Assembly (NCBI RefSeq): GCF_030463565.1
Contig: NC_134652.1
Location: forward strand, 19,693,397-19,757,396
Length of the DNA stretch: 64,000 nucleotides
Direction: 5' to 3'
DNA from: Pelecanus crispus
Taxonomy: Eukaryota > Chordata > Aves > Pelecaniformes > Pelecanidae
Of this stretch, positions 50,619 to 62,700 are shown piece by piece. Position numbers and translations under genes: made by a program. Each line of letters opens with the position of its first letter. Position 1 is the stretch's first letter. The notes below the pieces were generated by a model. That model was given only the letters and a program-made list of their open reading frames with translations. It ran no database searches and was not told the DNA's origin.

Positions 50619-53600
50619 CAGCTTGCTTGTAATACCCCAGGAGATTTCAGCCCCGATCTGGCAACTAACATAGCAAAGTAAGAAATTATTAACTTGGAAT
50701 CCTTTTCACAGATTTACAGTAAACTCCAGCAGCACAGGCTACTGGAAAGAGTTTTCACCTTCCAGAATGTGCCATTTGAGATAATAGCTTAATGCATTTC
50801 AATCAATCTGCAGAAATATGTTATTGAATAGATTCTGAATCCTAAAACAAAACCACCCAAAACAAAATGGAATGAGGTTGTTTATATGCAACAGGAACAA
50901 ATGTATGTTACTACTTTAAAAGCTTCGGTTTGAATGAATACCAAGTGCTTTCAATGCTTGGGAAAGCTTTTCTTTCACTCTAAAAATTGCCACAAAAGTT
51001 AGAATTCCTGAAGAAAAGTGATGCAGAACATGTTACTGATTTCAGTACAATGAGACAATGCAGTAAGCACTATACAGCAGTGCACATAGGAAAATATTAC
51101 AGTTTACTCAAGTTTTAGCTTTATCTAGCATGATGATTGAATTAAAGAAAAATAATTTCAGTTCTTAAACTCTCTAAGATATTAATCACTAGAAAAATTA
51201 AACCTCATCAGTTAAGGGAATAAAATCACATTTTTGCAACTCAAAAGCAATTCTATAAAACTACTATATAAGAAAGTAGATTTTTCTCTTCCACTACTAA
51301 CCAAATTTTTTCCTGTGCTCATCTCTGTTTTGCATAGATCACATTTATCTGCCGTGATTAATTAATTTTTCTGTTAATGAAGTAAAATGTTTAAGAATGA
51401 ATATGATGCATTTAGTATCACAGAACATGTCTTGTCAGGGAATTTTAAAATCTGAGCAGGATACTCCTCCATCTGAGAATCCAGAAAGATTTGGGAAAAG
51501 ATCTCTCTGTAAAGTAGATGAGCGAGATGACAAAATTAAGTTCCTTCTCTGCTCACTGTGGCATGTGTTACTGGCCCATCTACCCATTCCTTTCTACTAA
51601 TCAAGGCCAACTATTAAAACCCCCAAGCAGTATACATGCTGCTACCGCAGTCCTTGAAAATAAGGTGTGTGAGGTTACATAAAGTCACTAGAAGACAACC
51701 AAAACCAAGACCCACATGTTTGAGTTTAAACCACAGTGTTTTCAAAATGACTGTGCTTTGGCTCCTTTATATCCAGCTGGATTGATTTTCCAGGGGACAA
51801 AACACAGTTCCCGCCCTCCACAGTATCGCTACTGACACAAAATGAATAGCAAAATAAGTGAATATTCTAGCTCTCCGCTAGAGCAAAGAGATTGAATGTA
51901 CATTGAGTAAACTCACTCATTGATAAGATGGTTTGAATAACTTACACATAGTTACAAATAGTTCTGTTCTGATAAAGCCTACAGGGACCAGTGGAGGCTG
52001 GATTGTTATTACCCACAGTGTGGTAGCAGCCAGAGATGCTAATGTAAAGGTACTAAGGACTCTGTGAGAACAGATGCATTTCTCCTGGTTAATAGGAAAG
52101 CATGCTATAGAGTTAAACCACCATGTAAACAAGGCAGTCCATAAATTAAACCTGACCATCATACATCTACATAATCTAGGACAACTCTCATGGGGAGAAA
52201 ATATTGCATCAGAAAGTAAAAGTCTATTCATCACTCGCTACAAATACCAAATCATAAAAATTGACACCCAAAAGAAAAATGGTAAATGAAGCCTTGCTGT
52301 GGTAGAACATAAAACTCCTGAAACATGCAACAAAACCATTAATGTGTACATCCTATTCTTACACATAGAGGTACTATTTAACATTAGTACTGCAGAAGAG
52401 TCCAGAAATGAACTTGTTAGGTGCTGCCCAACTTACATGAACTTCTCCCACCCTTCCAGAGTTTAATGAGCAACTACTCTACCAGATCCTCAGAGACAAA
52501 AATCTCTCCGTCTTCCTTGACCTCAGAGTTCTTTCCTAAATCTAGTTTGTAGAACAAGTTATTTTTGAATCAAATATCCATTCTACAGTTATGAATGCAC
52601 TAACTATATCAAACTATAATAACCCTTGCCATACCTGTTCCCCCGTTATATTTTACATAAAGCCATTGGGGTTTAAAGTCTTATAATAAGAATTTAATTA
52701 ACAATTTGAAAGGTGCAGATCTCTGGGGGTCCATTTTTGCTCATTAATTTATCAACAAAACCCACCTGACTGAATTAGAACATTTCTAACACAAGTGAAA
52801 CAGCTGTGGCAGTCCAAGCCACCCCATCACTATTTTCTGAGACACTATAAATCTTTAAAAGTGCAAGGAACTTCAATAACACATACAACAGCACAGATCC
52901 CAAAGGAAAAAAAAAAAATCCAAATAGAATGGAAGGTTACTTGACCCAAACGAAAAAGAAATTTTCTTGGAAGAGAACTAGGTGCTCTAGAGGGAAAATC
53001 TCATGCTTTTACAGCCTGCCAGTCAGGACATGAAAACTAGGCTTTTTCAGGGAAGGATTCTATGAAAAATAACAGCAGATACAGCACTTGCTTTTGGAGC
53101 AAGTCAACCACTACCACCACCACCTACAACTACAGAGAAGGAACCTCACCACTTTTGGCCAAAAAATCAAAAGGAAATACTGCATTTCAATTCTAAGCCC
53201 CAGCACCAGCCATCTGATCCCTAGCTGGAACAGGACAAAGCAAGCTAGGTTTTCTAACCTCTTTCTAAACATCAGCCCTGAGGCTATTGACTGTTCAGAG
53301 ATCAGTACCAATCAATCTCCTCTCTGTGAGGCTTTGGCAGAGTCTCTCATTGATCCCAGTAACACATCAGGGAACTCCCCATGGAAAGAGAAGACATTTT
53401 CAAAACCCAGCAAGCAACTGCTTCTCCCTCCTCTATACCCATTTGCTAGAAACCAATTTATATTTGCTGATTTCACGAATCTGAAATGATTTGTCATGTA
53501 CATTTATAAGAGAGAACTTTTTTCTTCATTACTTGTACTTACAATATCTGCTGTTAGTTAAGAGGAAAGTCTGACATCTAATTAGGTGGTTTCAGTCCTC

Positions 53601-53899
53601 ATCTTTGCTGCCATCTCTAGGTGACGTGAGTGGTCCAAAGGAAGCAAGAAGCAAGTTTGAATCTGGTCAGATATTAGTCCTGTGATCAGGACCTGTGTCC
53701 ATGAGAAAGCAGCATAGCTGCCCCTCCCGATTTTAATGTTAAAATTAGTCAGAAAAAGATAAAACATACAACAGCTTGGCTTTGTCTCTCCTTGCACCTC
53801 AAAGTAAGGAAAATTAAGTTGAGGATCCATGCTGTTTTACAGCGTTGTTACACCATGGTATGCACTGGAACACCTGTAGTTTTGACTACAAATACGGAA

Positions 53900-53932
53900 T
53901 TTGTATAGACTTTGTATAGAATTTGTATAGAC
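53900..53932. repeat. Three 11-bp tandem units
   Basis: TTTGTATAGAC, TTTGTATAGAA and TTTGTATAGAC follow one another without gaps, just beyond the inferred 3' end of HECTD2. Confidence 0.85.
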
Positions 53933-54114
53933 ACTTCCGGGTGTATGTCTGGTAGTTGAAACTCAGTTTCTTTTTCAGTGAGCCATGCAACGTTTTAGCA
54001 AAACTGTTACTGTAAAGAAAACTTCTCAAAAGAAAAATAAGGCAAAAGCAGATAGCTTGATCATATTTTTAAACCCATTATGACCAATTTTGGAAATCTG
54101 AAATGAAACAAGTG

Positions 54115-56610
54115 AGGCCAGAAATTGAAATATTTTATTTAATGACTGCACAATTTTAATACATAAAAATAGATACTTAGGAATGAACAAGTTTATACAA
54201 ACCAGATTTCTTTTGTACGGTACAAAACAATAATGGAGATAAAAAAAGATTTGCTGGATTACATGGCAAGACAAAAGAACAACAAAACATCATTGAGAAA
54301 AAGTTTCTAAATGATCAGAGGCTTATTTCATAAATACAGTGCAATGCTTTCATTTAACAAATACAAAATTTACTATTTAATTTATCAACATCAGGAAATA
54401 TATAAAATGTCATTGAATGACAATCTTATTTAAAAACTGATGCAAATACAATAGCCTTTTTAGAATTCTGAGGTAATATTACACAGTAAATCAAAAAAGC
54501 TTCAATAAATAAAACTAAACCCAAGGCAAAGTGCAATTCAGTGAAAATAAGAAGATAAAGCTTTTATTTTAACAATAATAGATAAATAGTTATTAAAAGT
54601 GGGCTTAAGCCATAAAAAAATATTTTGGCTAATTTGCCATGTTTTCAGATAAACTGTATAGCTATTTATTCATAAGCCAACCTTCCATGAATCCAATTCT
54701 ACAGAGAGGGGAAAGGGGGCAGGTGTTTGTTTCCAGATTTCTTACCTACATCCATACTCGGCTGTTAAGATATTTAACATTGCTTGAAGCTATCTAGTTC
54801 ATTCGGTGTAATGGTGAAGGTTTCATTTATTTCTTATCATCTGAAATCCCGTAAATCAAAATTTATTTTTAAAACCTCCATTTGGGAGAAACAATGTGAA
54901 ATGCACAAGTTGGAAGTGCTGCTTTTAACACTTTCCATGCTAACCTAGTTTTGTTCCAGGCTGAAGTCAATGGCAATTTTATTACTAGTGTCAAGGAGAG
55001 CAAAATGAATACAGTGCCAAATATTTTAAAATAGCCTACTATTTATCTCTGCTTTAATAAAACAGTAAAATCACCAGTACATTCTCTAGGAAATAGAATA
55101 AAACAAAATTTACACTTAGCTGTTGAAGAAAATCCACAACAGCTTTGAAACTACGGATTGGGCAGACTAATTTGTTCATCTTGTGTAAATCTGTTGGTTG
55201 CATGTAAATAATACAGAGAGGGAAAACGAGAATAATATAGTATCGTACTCTTATTGCAAATAAGTAATTGAATACAGACACTACAAGATATCTAAGCATC
55301 CGTGCCCCAGCAGATGTCAACGGGGAAAGCTGACAACCTAGATGCCAAAGTGTCTTCAACGATCTGGGCCTCATTCAGCTGAAAGAAAAATCTATAGAAC
55401 ACACAGTAGCTATTCAAATTAAAAAAATACTATACTGCATGCTGATAAATTCTTTCCATTTAATGAATAAAACCCAGACTTATAATCACATCTGCATTTT
55501 AGAACCAGTTTCTTTCCCAGCTCCTAATTTACCAAGTCAGAGCAGGCATACCAAGAATTCTTTTCATGTAGTTTGTGCAGTGAAAACCACAAAACATTGT
55601 CTTTAAATGCTGGCCTTCAAGTTAATGAAAGCTTCAACATTCTTCTCAAATGCTGTTGTATTCACTTTTGTCACAGCTTACTTAAGACTTTCAACAAAGT
55701 TGCTGAAAAAAATTATAGCATGATACACTATATCAGTTTTCCATGTGTTGTGGATTTAATTCTTTACCTGAAATATCTCACTATATGTGGAATTTATTTT
55801 AAATATCTAGTTTTGTTTACTATAACGCTACAGTAGATCTGGTTAGTTTGCTGTCAAAGAATGAACATACAAGTTGCTTAATACCTGTAGTTTGAACTTG
55901 AATCCCCTCAAGCTGAAAAAAGTACCTTTTAACACTCTTGTACAGTTCAGTGTAAAAGCTGAATATAGAACATCTAAAACCTCTTATTAATAAAAAATAA
56001 ACTTTTAGCAGTAAATGGCACTATCAAAACCCTATTTGTTCGCAGGCAGTTATTTACATGCTTCTTGGACAGCCTGTTTCATTGAGAAGGAAAACCAGAA
56101 TATTAAAACTGCATACATTTTATAAAGACTAAAATTCATATTTGCCTTTGTGAAAATATGGCTACATGCTGTATGTTATATCTTTTTCTATTATTCGTGT
56201 TGATTGAAAACATCCTACCACTGGGATTAGCTAATAAAGAAGTATTCTGTATATCGTCTCCCAGTGGGATACCTGTGATGTAAAGGAATTATGATTAATG
56301 ATAAAGTGCTCTTAAGAAAAAACAGAAACAAACTATAACTTAGAAATTGTCTTAGTTGGGTTTCGTTTATCAAATAGACTCGCTTTTTGTATGAAGAAAG
56401 CTACTTTCTGTGACAAAGCAAGCAGTAAATGTATTGCCATCCAGGAAAAAACATATACTCCATATTTAATTAAAAAAAAAAAAAAAAACCAAACCAACTA
56501 AGTTGGGTAAGACTGGCACAGTATCAAGAGACAAAACAACAAAAAGCTTAAAGGCACAATTAGAAGAGAGTGAATGCTACATAAAAATGCTGTTCTTGAA
56601 GTATTTAATT
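54115..56610 (-). other. HECTD2: HECTD2 3' UTR (inferred extent)
   Basis: AT-rich sequence follows the HECTD2 stop without a recognisable frame. Minus-strand AATAAA signals occur at 54134-54139, 54563-54568, 54665-54670 and elsewhere. The most distal gives a 3' UTR of about 2.5 kb, similar to the long mammalian one. Which signal is used cannot be decided here. Confidence 0.55.
54134..54139 (-). terminator. HECTD2: Candidate distal poly(A) signal of HECTD2
   Basis: AATAAA on the minus strand about 2.47 kb after the stop codon, followed by T-rich sequence. Nearer alternatives at 54563-54568 and 54665-54670 are equally canonical. Confidence 0.4.
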
Positions 56611-56731
56611 TTATTCTAGACCAAACCCCTCTGCATTTGAAATTCCAATGATCAACTTTTGCTTCAGTTCCTTCCTGTTCTTGTAAGGAGGGAGACAAAG
56701 CTGGTTGAAGCATGTATGGGCCACAGGTAAC
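56611..56731 (-). CDS. HECTD2: HECTD2 last coding exon (catalytic cysteine, stop)
   Basis: It starts with the third base of a Trp codon after TTATTTTAG and encodes 39 residues, LPVAHTCFNQLCLPPYKN to EGFGLE, and then TAA at 56611-56613. The catalytic cysteine of the HTCFN motif is the TGC at 56710-56712. Confidence 0.95.
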
Positions 56732-59700
56732 CTAAAATAATTAAAAAAAACCCCAACAAAACACATTTAATAATAATACATTAGAAGCAGAACACTGCGA
56801 ATTGCCTCCGTGTTTTCAGTTAAACATTACTTAAATAAGAAACCCTGTAAAAGGAGCATGTATCCTAATGGTGTTGGTTCCGGTTCTGTTGAACACAGAT
56901 AACACCACTGTTGGTCATATGCACCTCAGGTGAATTTGTGTGCCTGCAACTCCCTCCCCACCTTTCTTTTTTTGTTAAGTTGGAAACTTCTCCTTCCAGG
57001 CTTTGGAAACGCCAGGTACCACGACTTCAAGATCATTTTTTCTCTAAATACAAAATCTGGGTATAATCAGAATCCACAAGATGAAGAAGGAAGGTGGGTC
57101 CTGCAGTAGGTATAGAGACACCTAGATGAACCACGGTTACTGTAAGGATACAGAACTCGAAGTTCAGCCTGGTAAAATACAGCCTTAGAGACATATGCCT
57201 TAGTGCAGAGCGCTGAGGAGCTGACTGAAGCCCTAGAAAAACAACAGTTCACAAATTTTGGGTCTTAGCCGTACCAACACTTTCAGTTGCGAGTTTCTTC
57301 CAAGAGCTGAATTTGAATATGTATTGCAGATACCTCTTAGGATGGTCTGACTGAAACACTGGAAACTTTGCTCCTCACTAGAACAGATTAGTTTGATGAG
57401 AACTTCAGTAGCAGAAGCATTTGTTTTGCCATCAGGATGAAATGCCACTAACATCCTGCCTCCCAGCCACAGGCAAAAAGAAGCGATGGGATCTTCTTGC
57501 CCTTTATATTCTCAAGTGACAAGCAGACAGAACTGAGGATACAGACTTGTCCTACAACTGATTACTTGGGGGGAGAGAGGAGAAAGAATGAGCTGAAGCT
57601 CAACCTGACTTTTAGATTTAACCCGACACACTGAAAAATTTCTAAAACTTGGACACTTAGAAGTTAAATTTTAGTATGTGACTCTAGTTCATGTAGCTCT
57701 GTAGTTCTGTTTTCATTGAAGCCCGTAGTCTTTTGAATGGCAGCAGCTTGGCCTTTGGTCATTAGCAAACATTCTTGAAAGGGGGCAGAATCCCCACAGA
57801 TCTGGAAACCCAAGCTACTTCCCCCTCCCCACCCTTTAAGCGAGCAAGCAAAGATTTATTAATCAGACTGGAGTCACGTGCTTCAGAATTTGGGAAGTTG
57901 GGAAACTGGATATTAATTTGGCAATTCTTACTGCTATTATATTCCTTAATCCTATTGTGTGAGCAACGCAATGCCAACATGTCTATGTTCATCTCTGCGC
58001 AGGCAGCCTGACTGCAACAATTATCTTGCAAAACACAGACCTACATAATTTTCAAATGCACGCTATTTCAAAACACATTTTCCCATTTTTAAGAAAAAGA
58101 ACAATTTACAGGAGAATGGACTTAAACAGAGATTCAACGTTGACTGATTTTTCTTCATTTTTCATCAGATCCTCATGTTGCTTTAACATGTTACTGGAAC
58201 CAGTTATTAGCTCATTAAATAAAGCATTAGAAATACCACACTAATGAGATAAACCAAATTTAAAAACAAAACTAAAATTTATTTTGTTTATGCATTTAAT
58301 TGAGCTCTCCACAGAAAACCCAACAAAATTTTGACTTTAAAAATATAGTTCCCTTTAAGTATTTTGATTACCCTAAATGTTTGAGAAATCTAGGTAAAGC
58401 CAGTAATTATTGCTTAGCAGCAATTATTGCTTAGCAGCAATTACTGCTTAGCAGCGAGCTTCAGAGCAGTAAGCTTTTCTATACAGCTTTCCAAATTATT
58501 TAAACTGACTTTCTCCAATCCTGAGAAGGAAAATACTAGCTGGAAAATATGTGGAATTTCTTGAGTCAATTCAATACAAAATAAAACACTACCAGAAACA
58601 TAAGAACTTGGCATGAACAATTTAACCTTCACAATGAAATTACAAGGCTGCTTTGTTCCTATTTCTTCTGAGCAACCTCTGTGTCAGCCATACACTTACT
58701 CACCAGAGACCTAAAGGAATGCTACATCTTCCCAGCCATACATGTTAAAATTCTTATTTAGACCAGCAAGAACAAATGCAAGCATTTTCTGCAACTGCAG
58801 GGACTTCTATACATAATGACAGCCAAACTCAACAAATTCTGAAAAATTCCTGGTGATTCACAGTATATTTCCATTAGCTCAGCTGTCATGTTAGGAACAA
58901 TTAAACAAATAATTTATTTGAATTGAAAACATGTAAGCAATCTCTATAAATAAACAATTCCTGGCCTCAAATGTAAACATTGACTGGAGAATCGATTTTG
59001 TATTAGATGGTCACCTGCAGAATTTATGCAATCAATAAATGGGTATAACCACATTTTGAAGACAACCTAAAGGAGTCCATGCAGTTTCTTCCTTATACAT
59101 TAATTTGCTCTTCTTTAAAAAGACATTCAAGAGCGATAAGGGCTCTCAGGAAACAATTTAACAAAAGACTTTAAAAATCCAGAAGACTACTTACCAATTA
59201 GTGGATGTTTCACTCTTTGAAATCTTGAAATTCAAATCAGCCATTCCTCCCACAGGTACTCTGTCACTTCCTGTAGCAAAATGTAGCAGCTTCTTTTGAA
59301 GGTCAAGAGAAAATCCAAGTACTACATCCCAAAAGTATCTATGTTCAGGGCAGAGGGAGAAGAAGATGGTGTAAGATGCAATATAATGACGAAAGAGTAT
59401 GAGGATAATAATACAACCGCAAGTACTACATGATGAATGCCAATTACTGAGAATTTAGTTAATGTAATATATGGGACATCATAGTATCCTAATATGCAAG
59501 GTTAAATAAATTCCTAAGGACTCAACAAGTACAATGTTTTATGAATTTTGGAATGATGTCTTGTCAAACGATGCCCAAACCTCCTTTTCTATAAAAACAT
59601 AAATACTTTCTACTCACTAATATAAATGTCCTTAGTATCAAATAGAATTGGAAGAGAAAAAGCATTTTTAGAAGACTGAATAGTAAAAATAAATACTCAG

Positions 59701-62700
59701 ATTTCACTATGCAGGATTTGAAGTTACTCTTTTTAAACTATTGCCATTTCAATCTGATCATAACCTTTTAAAGGTATTCAGCCACACATTATGCCGTTAA
59801 GGATCTAATTCTTCCTACTTATAGATAATTTAATAGTGTCTTTGTCTTATTTAGAAATAGGTTTTTAAAATTTCAATCACTCTCAGATTATCCTTGAAGA
59901 GATTATTCCCAATGGTCTACCATTCTATGATGTTTTCAAACTCAGTAATTAGAATGAAAAAAATTAAGCCTACCGTATAGTAAGATCAGTTTTTTGGTAG
60001 CCCTCGTATTGGGTACTTCGCTGTAAAGCAGACATATCCAGTTCAGGACTGCCACAGACAAGAATTTCAACCTCTTCTGGACGAAGTAGCTGCCAGAAAT
60101 AAAGGATGAAATATTTAATTTTTTTTGAAGATGAGAAACGATGCTACGAGATTCAGATTACATTTTCTTTTGGCATTATAGAAAAATTAACAGAATATAA
60201 TTCTGTATAAATCTATAACTTAGATACATACTGTTTTATAGAAAAATGAATTCCTCTACTTTGAAGAATCTCTTGCTACTGTATATAGTAAAAAACAAAG
60301 TACTGGATAACATCGTATTTCAGTGTCTTTCTTTTGTTCTTCACTTCTTTTTCATTCTTACATTTATTATACAGACTTGCTTGTCATCTGATTAGATTAC
60401 AAATGGGTCAGGAAGAAAATTAAGTTTGTATGTATGGAATTCGGAGGGAGGGTCTTGTTCTCAATTTCGGTTACAACTTCCATTTCATTTACACTGAAAA
60501 GTCCCAGTGTAGGCTGCTGAGTAGCAGTGGCTGACAGAACTTGACTCTTAGTTGTACACACTGCTATGCAAAGCAAATACACATAACAATAAACCATGTT
60601 TAACAACTGCTAAACTTACACCTGCAGAACCTACTTACTCATTTACTACAACATGGTGAAATTGCATGAAAGTATGTCACAGCATTTCAATGGATTTTCA
60701 TTCTCCTTCCAGAACCTTCCCTGCAGTTAGTCACATCTCACTTTGCTGCAAGTATGTCATACTTGGCTAATTTCACAGGAATGAAGAAAACCTCATGCAA
60801 ATTCTAATTGCCTCTTCTTTCTCTTCTCACTGCACAAGGGATCATAAATTACAAAAGGCATTCCAACAGCTAAACAGGACTGAATACAGAAGAATGTTTA
60901 ATCTCAACTTCACCGAGTGTTCTTCCTACAAAAAGTAACAGGTGTTTTCAGAGGAGTCGCTCAAGGGCACTGTCCTGGTTTTGGCTGGGATAGAGTTAAT
61001 TTCCTTCCTAGTAGCTGCCATAGTGCTGCGTTTTGGATTTAGATGAGAATAAGGTTGATGACACACTGATGTTTTAGTTGTTGCTAGGTACTGCTTCCAC
61101 TAGTCAAGGACTGCCAGGTGCACAAGAAGCTGGGAGGGGGCACAGCCAAGAGAGTTGATCCAAAGTGCCCAAAGGGCTATTCCATACCATATGACGTCAT
61201 GCTCAGTATATAAACTGGGGGGGGTTGGCCGGGGGGCTCTGGTCGCTGCTCAGGGACTGGCTGGGCATCAGTTGGCAGGTGGTGAGTGGTTGTATCACTT
61301 GTTTTTTTCCCGGGGTTTGTTTCTCTCTCGTTGTTCTCCTTTTCATTACAATTTTTATTACTATTATTATTTTTATTTAAATTATTAAACTGTTCTTATC
61401 TCAACCCACAAGTTTTCTTACTTTCGCCCTTCCAATTCTCTCCCCATCCCACTGCGGGGCTGGGCGGGGGGGCAGTGAGCAAGCAGCTGCGTGGTGCTTG
61501 GCTGTGACGGGGGCTGAACCACAACAAGCACACAGACGTAGTTGCTCTGTTGCTTGTAACTGTAGGGAATACAGAGAATCCTTGTAAACATTCACACGAG
61601 AGCCCCTGAAGTGTCTGTGAGTGCATACCAATAAACCTAACTTGTGGAGCTTTATTTATCTGTTTTCAATGGAACACTACAGAGAACAGTTGATTACCTG
61701 CTTAATTTCTTCTGCTTGAGTTGCATTAATCAACTACATTGATTAATGAAGATTCTTCATGAATCCTAAGTTCATCCAGCATAATTTGTTTAATTTAGAT
61801 AAGCCATTGTCACATATTTGAAACAGAAGTGAAGACTTACATTTTGTTTTATTCTTACCAGTAATGCATATGAAGCGCAGACACTATGAAATCCGTAATA
61901 GAAAGCTGCAAATTGTTTGTAGATTGATTTGTTGAGAAGAAAATCAACATAGAGATGCACATATTCTAAAAAAGAAAAACATTTTATTTTGTTACATCAT
62001 AATAATTTTAAATAATCATTTGTTGTGCTCTCTCAAATTGTACCGAATTAAGAAAAATGAATGAATTTCACTTTAGATACTATAGGTATTTAGATACTAT
62101 TTTAGATATTAGTATTATTGGTAGGCATACCAGAAAGGACCTACACTAATTTCATTTTCACCCTTTGTTAAAGAAAACCGAGGCTTATAAAAAGGAAAAA
62201 AAAAAAAAGGACAAATGTAAATCTGCCAAGTACCTTTCCTATTCTGATTTGTGACTGGAATTTTATCTCCATTTGGCTTTAAGTTGTAAGATTTTATAAC
62301 ACCAAATTCTTCCTGAAAAACCTGGAGTGAAAGAGGCATCAAGGTCAGTACTGGAAAATACATTCATATACTCACAAATTACAAAGCTTGTGTTTATTAT
62401 TCCATGTATTTCCCGTATCTCTCTCTTTAGCATATGCTGTAATTCTGAGGGTTGTGGGGTTTTTAAAAGCTAAATATTACAATTTTCAACAAATTGCTCA
62501 AGAAATCGGTATTCAAAGTAGAATAACTGACCTGCAGGCTCTAGAGCCACAGTTTTTCATACAAAAGAACAATTTAGGAGCATCAAACACAATTAAAAAG
62601 GTATTTGTTCCACTGTAGCTCACCTAGAAACTCAAAAGTACCCGCTTTACGAAAATTCTCATGTGGTCTGACAATAACATAATTCAAAGCTGAGGAAAAA

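Larger units (their letters stand above)
46403..54114. other. Intergenic, no gene recognised
   Basis: About 7.7 kb between the last CR1 fragment and the HECTD2 3' end. It holds a possible tRNA-derived SINE (46970-47190), a 17-base T run at 49201-49217, a 19-base A run at 49508-49526, a GC-rich islet at 48735-48860 and a diverged local duplication (48929 and 50556). The longest frame, 53088-53489 on the + strand (133 codons), has no recognisable homology. Confidence 0.45.

Noticed and set aside
53088-53489. 133-codon + strand frame near the HECTD2 3' end
   Set aside because: No recognised domain, composition like the surrounding sequence, and no supporting promoter or poly(A) layout. An antisense transcript remains possible but unsupported.
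57067-57454. Overlapping minus-strand frames in the last HECTD2 intron as extra exons
   Set aside because: Known HECT sequence runs without a gap from the 59195 exon to the 56731 exon, and no flanking splice sites fit a cassette exon.
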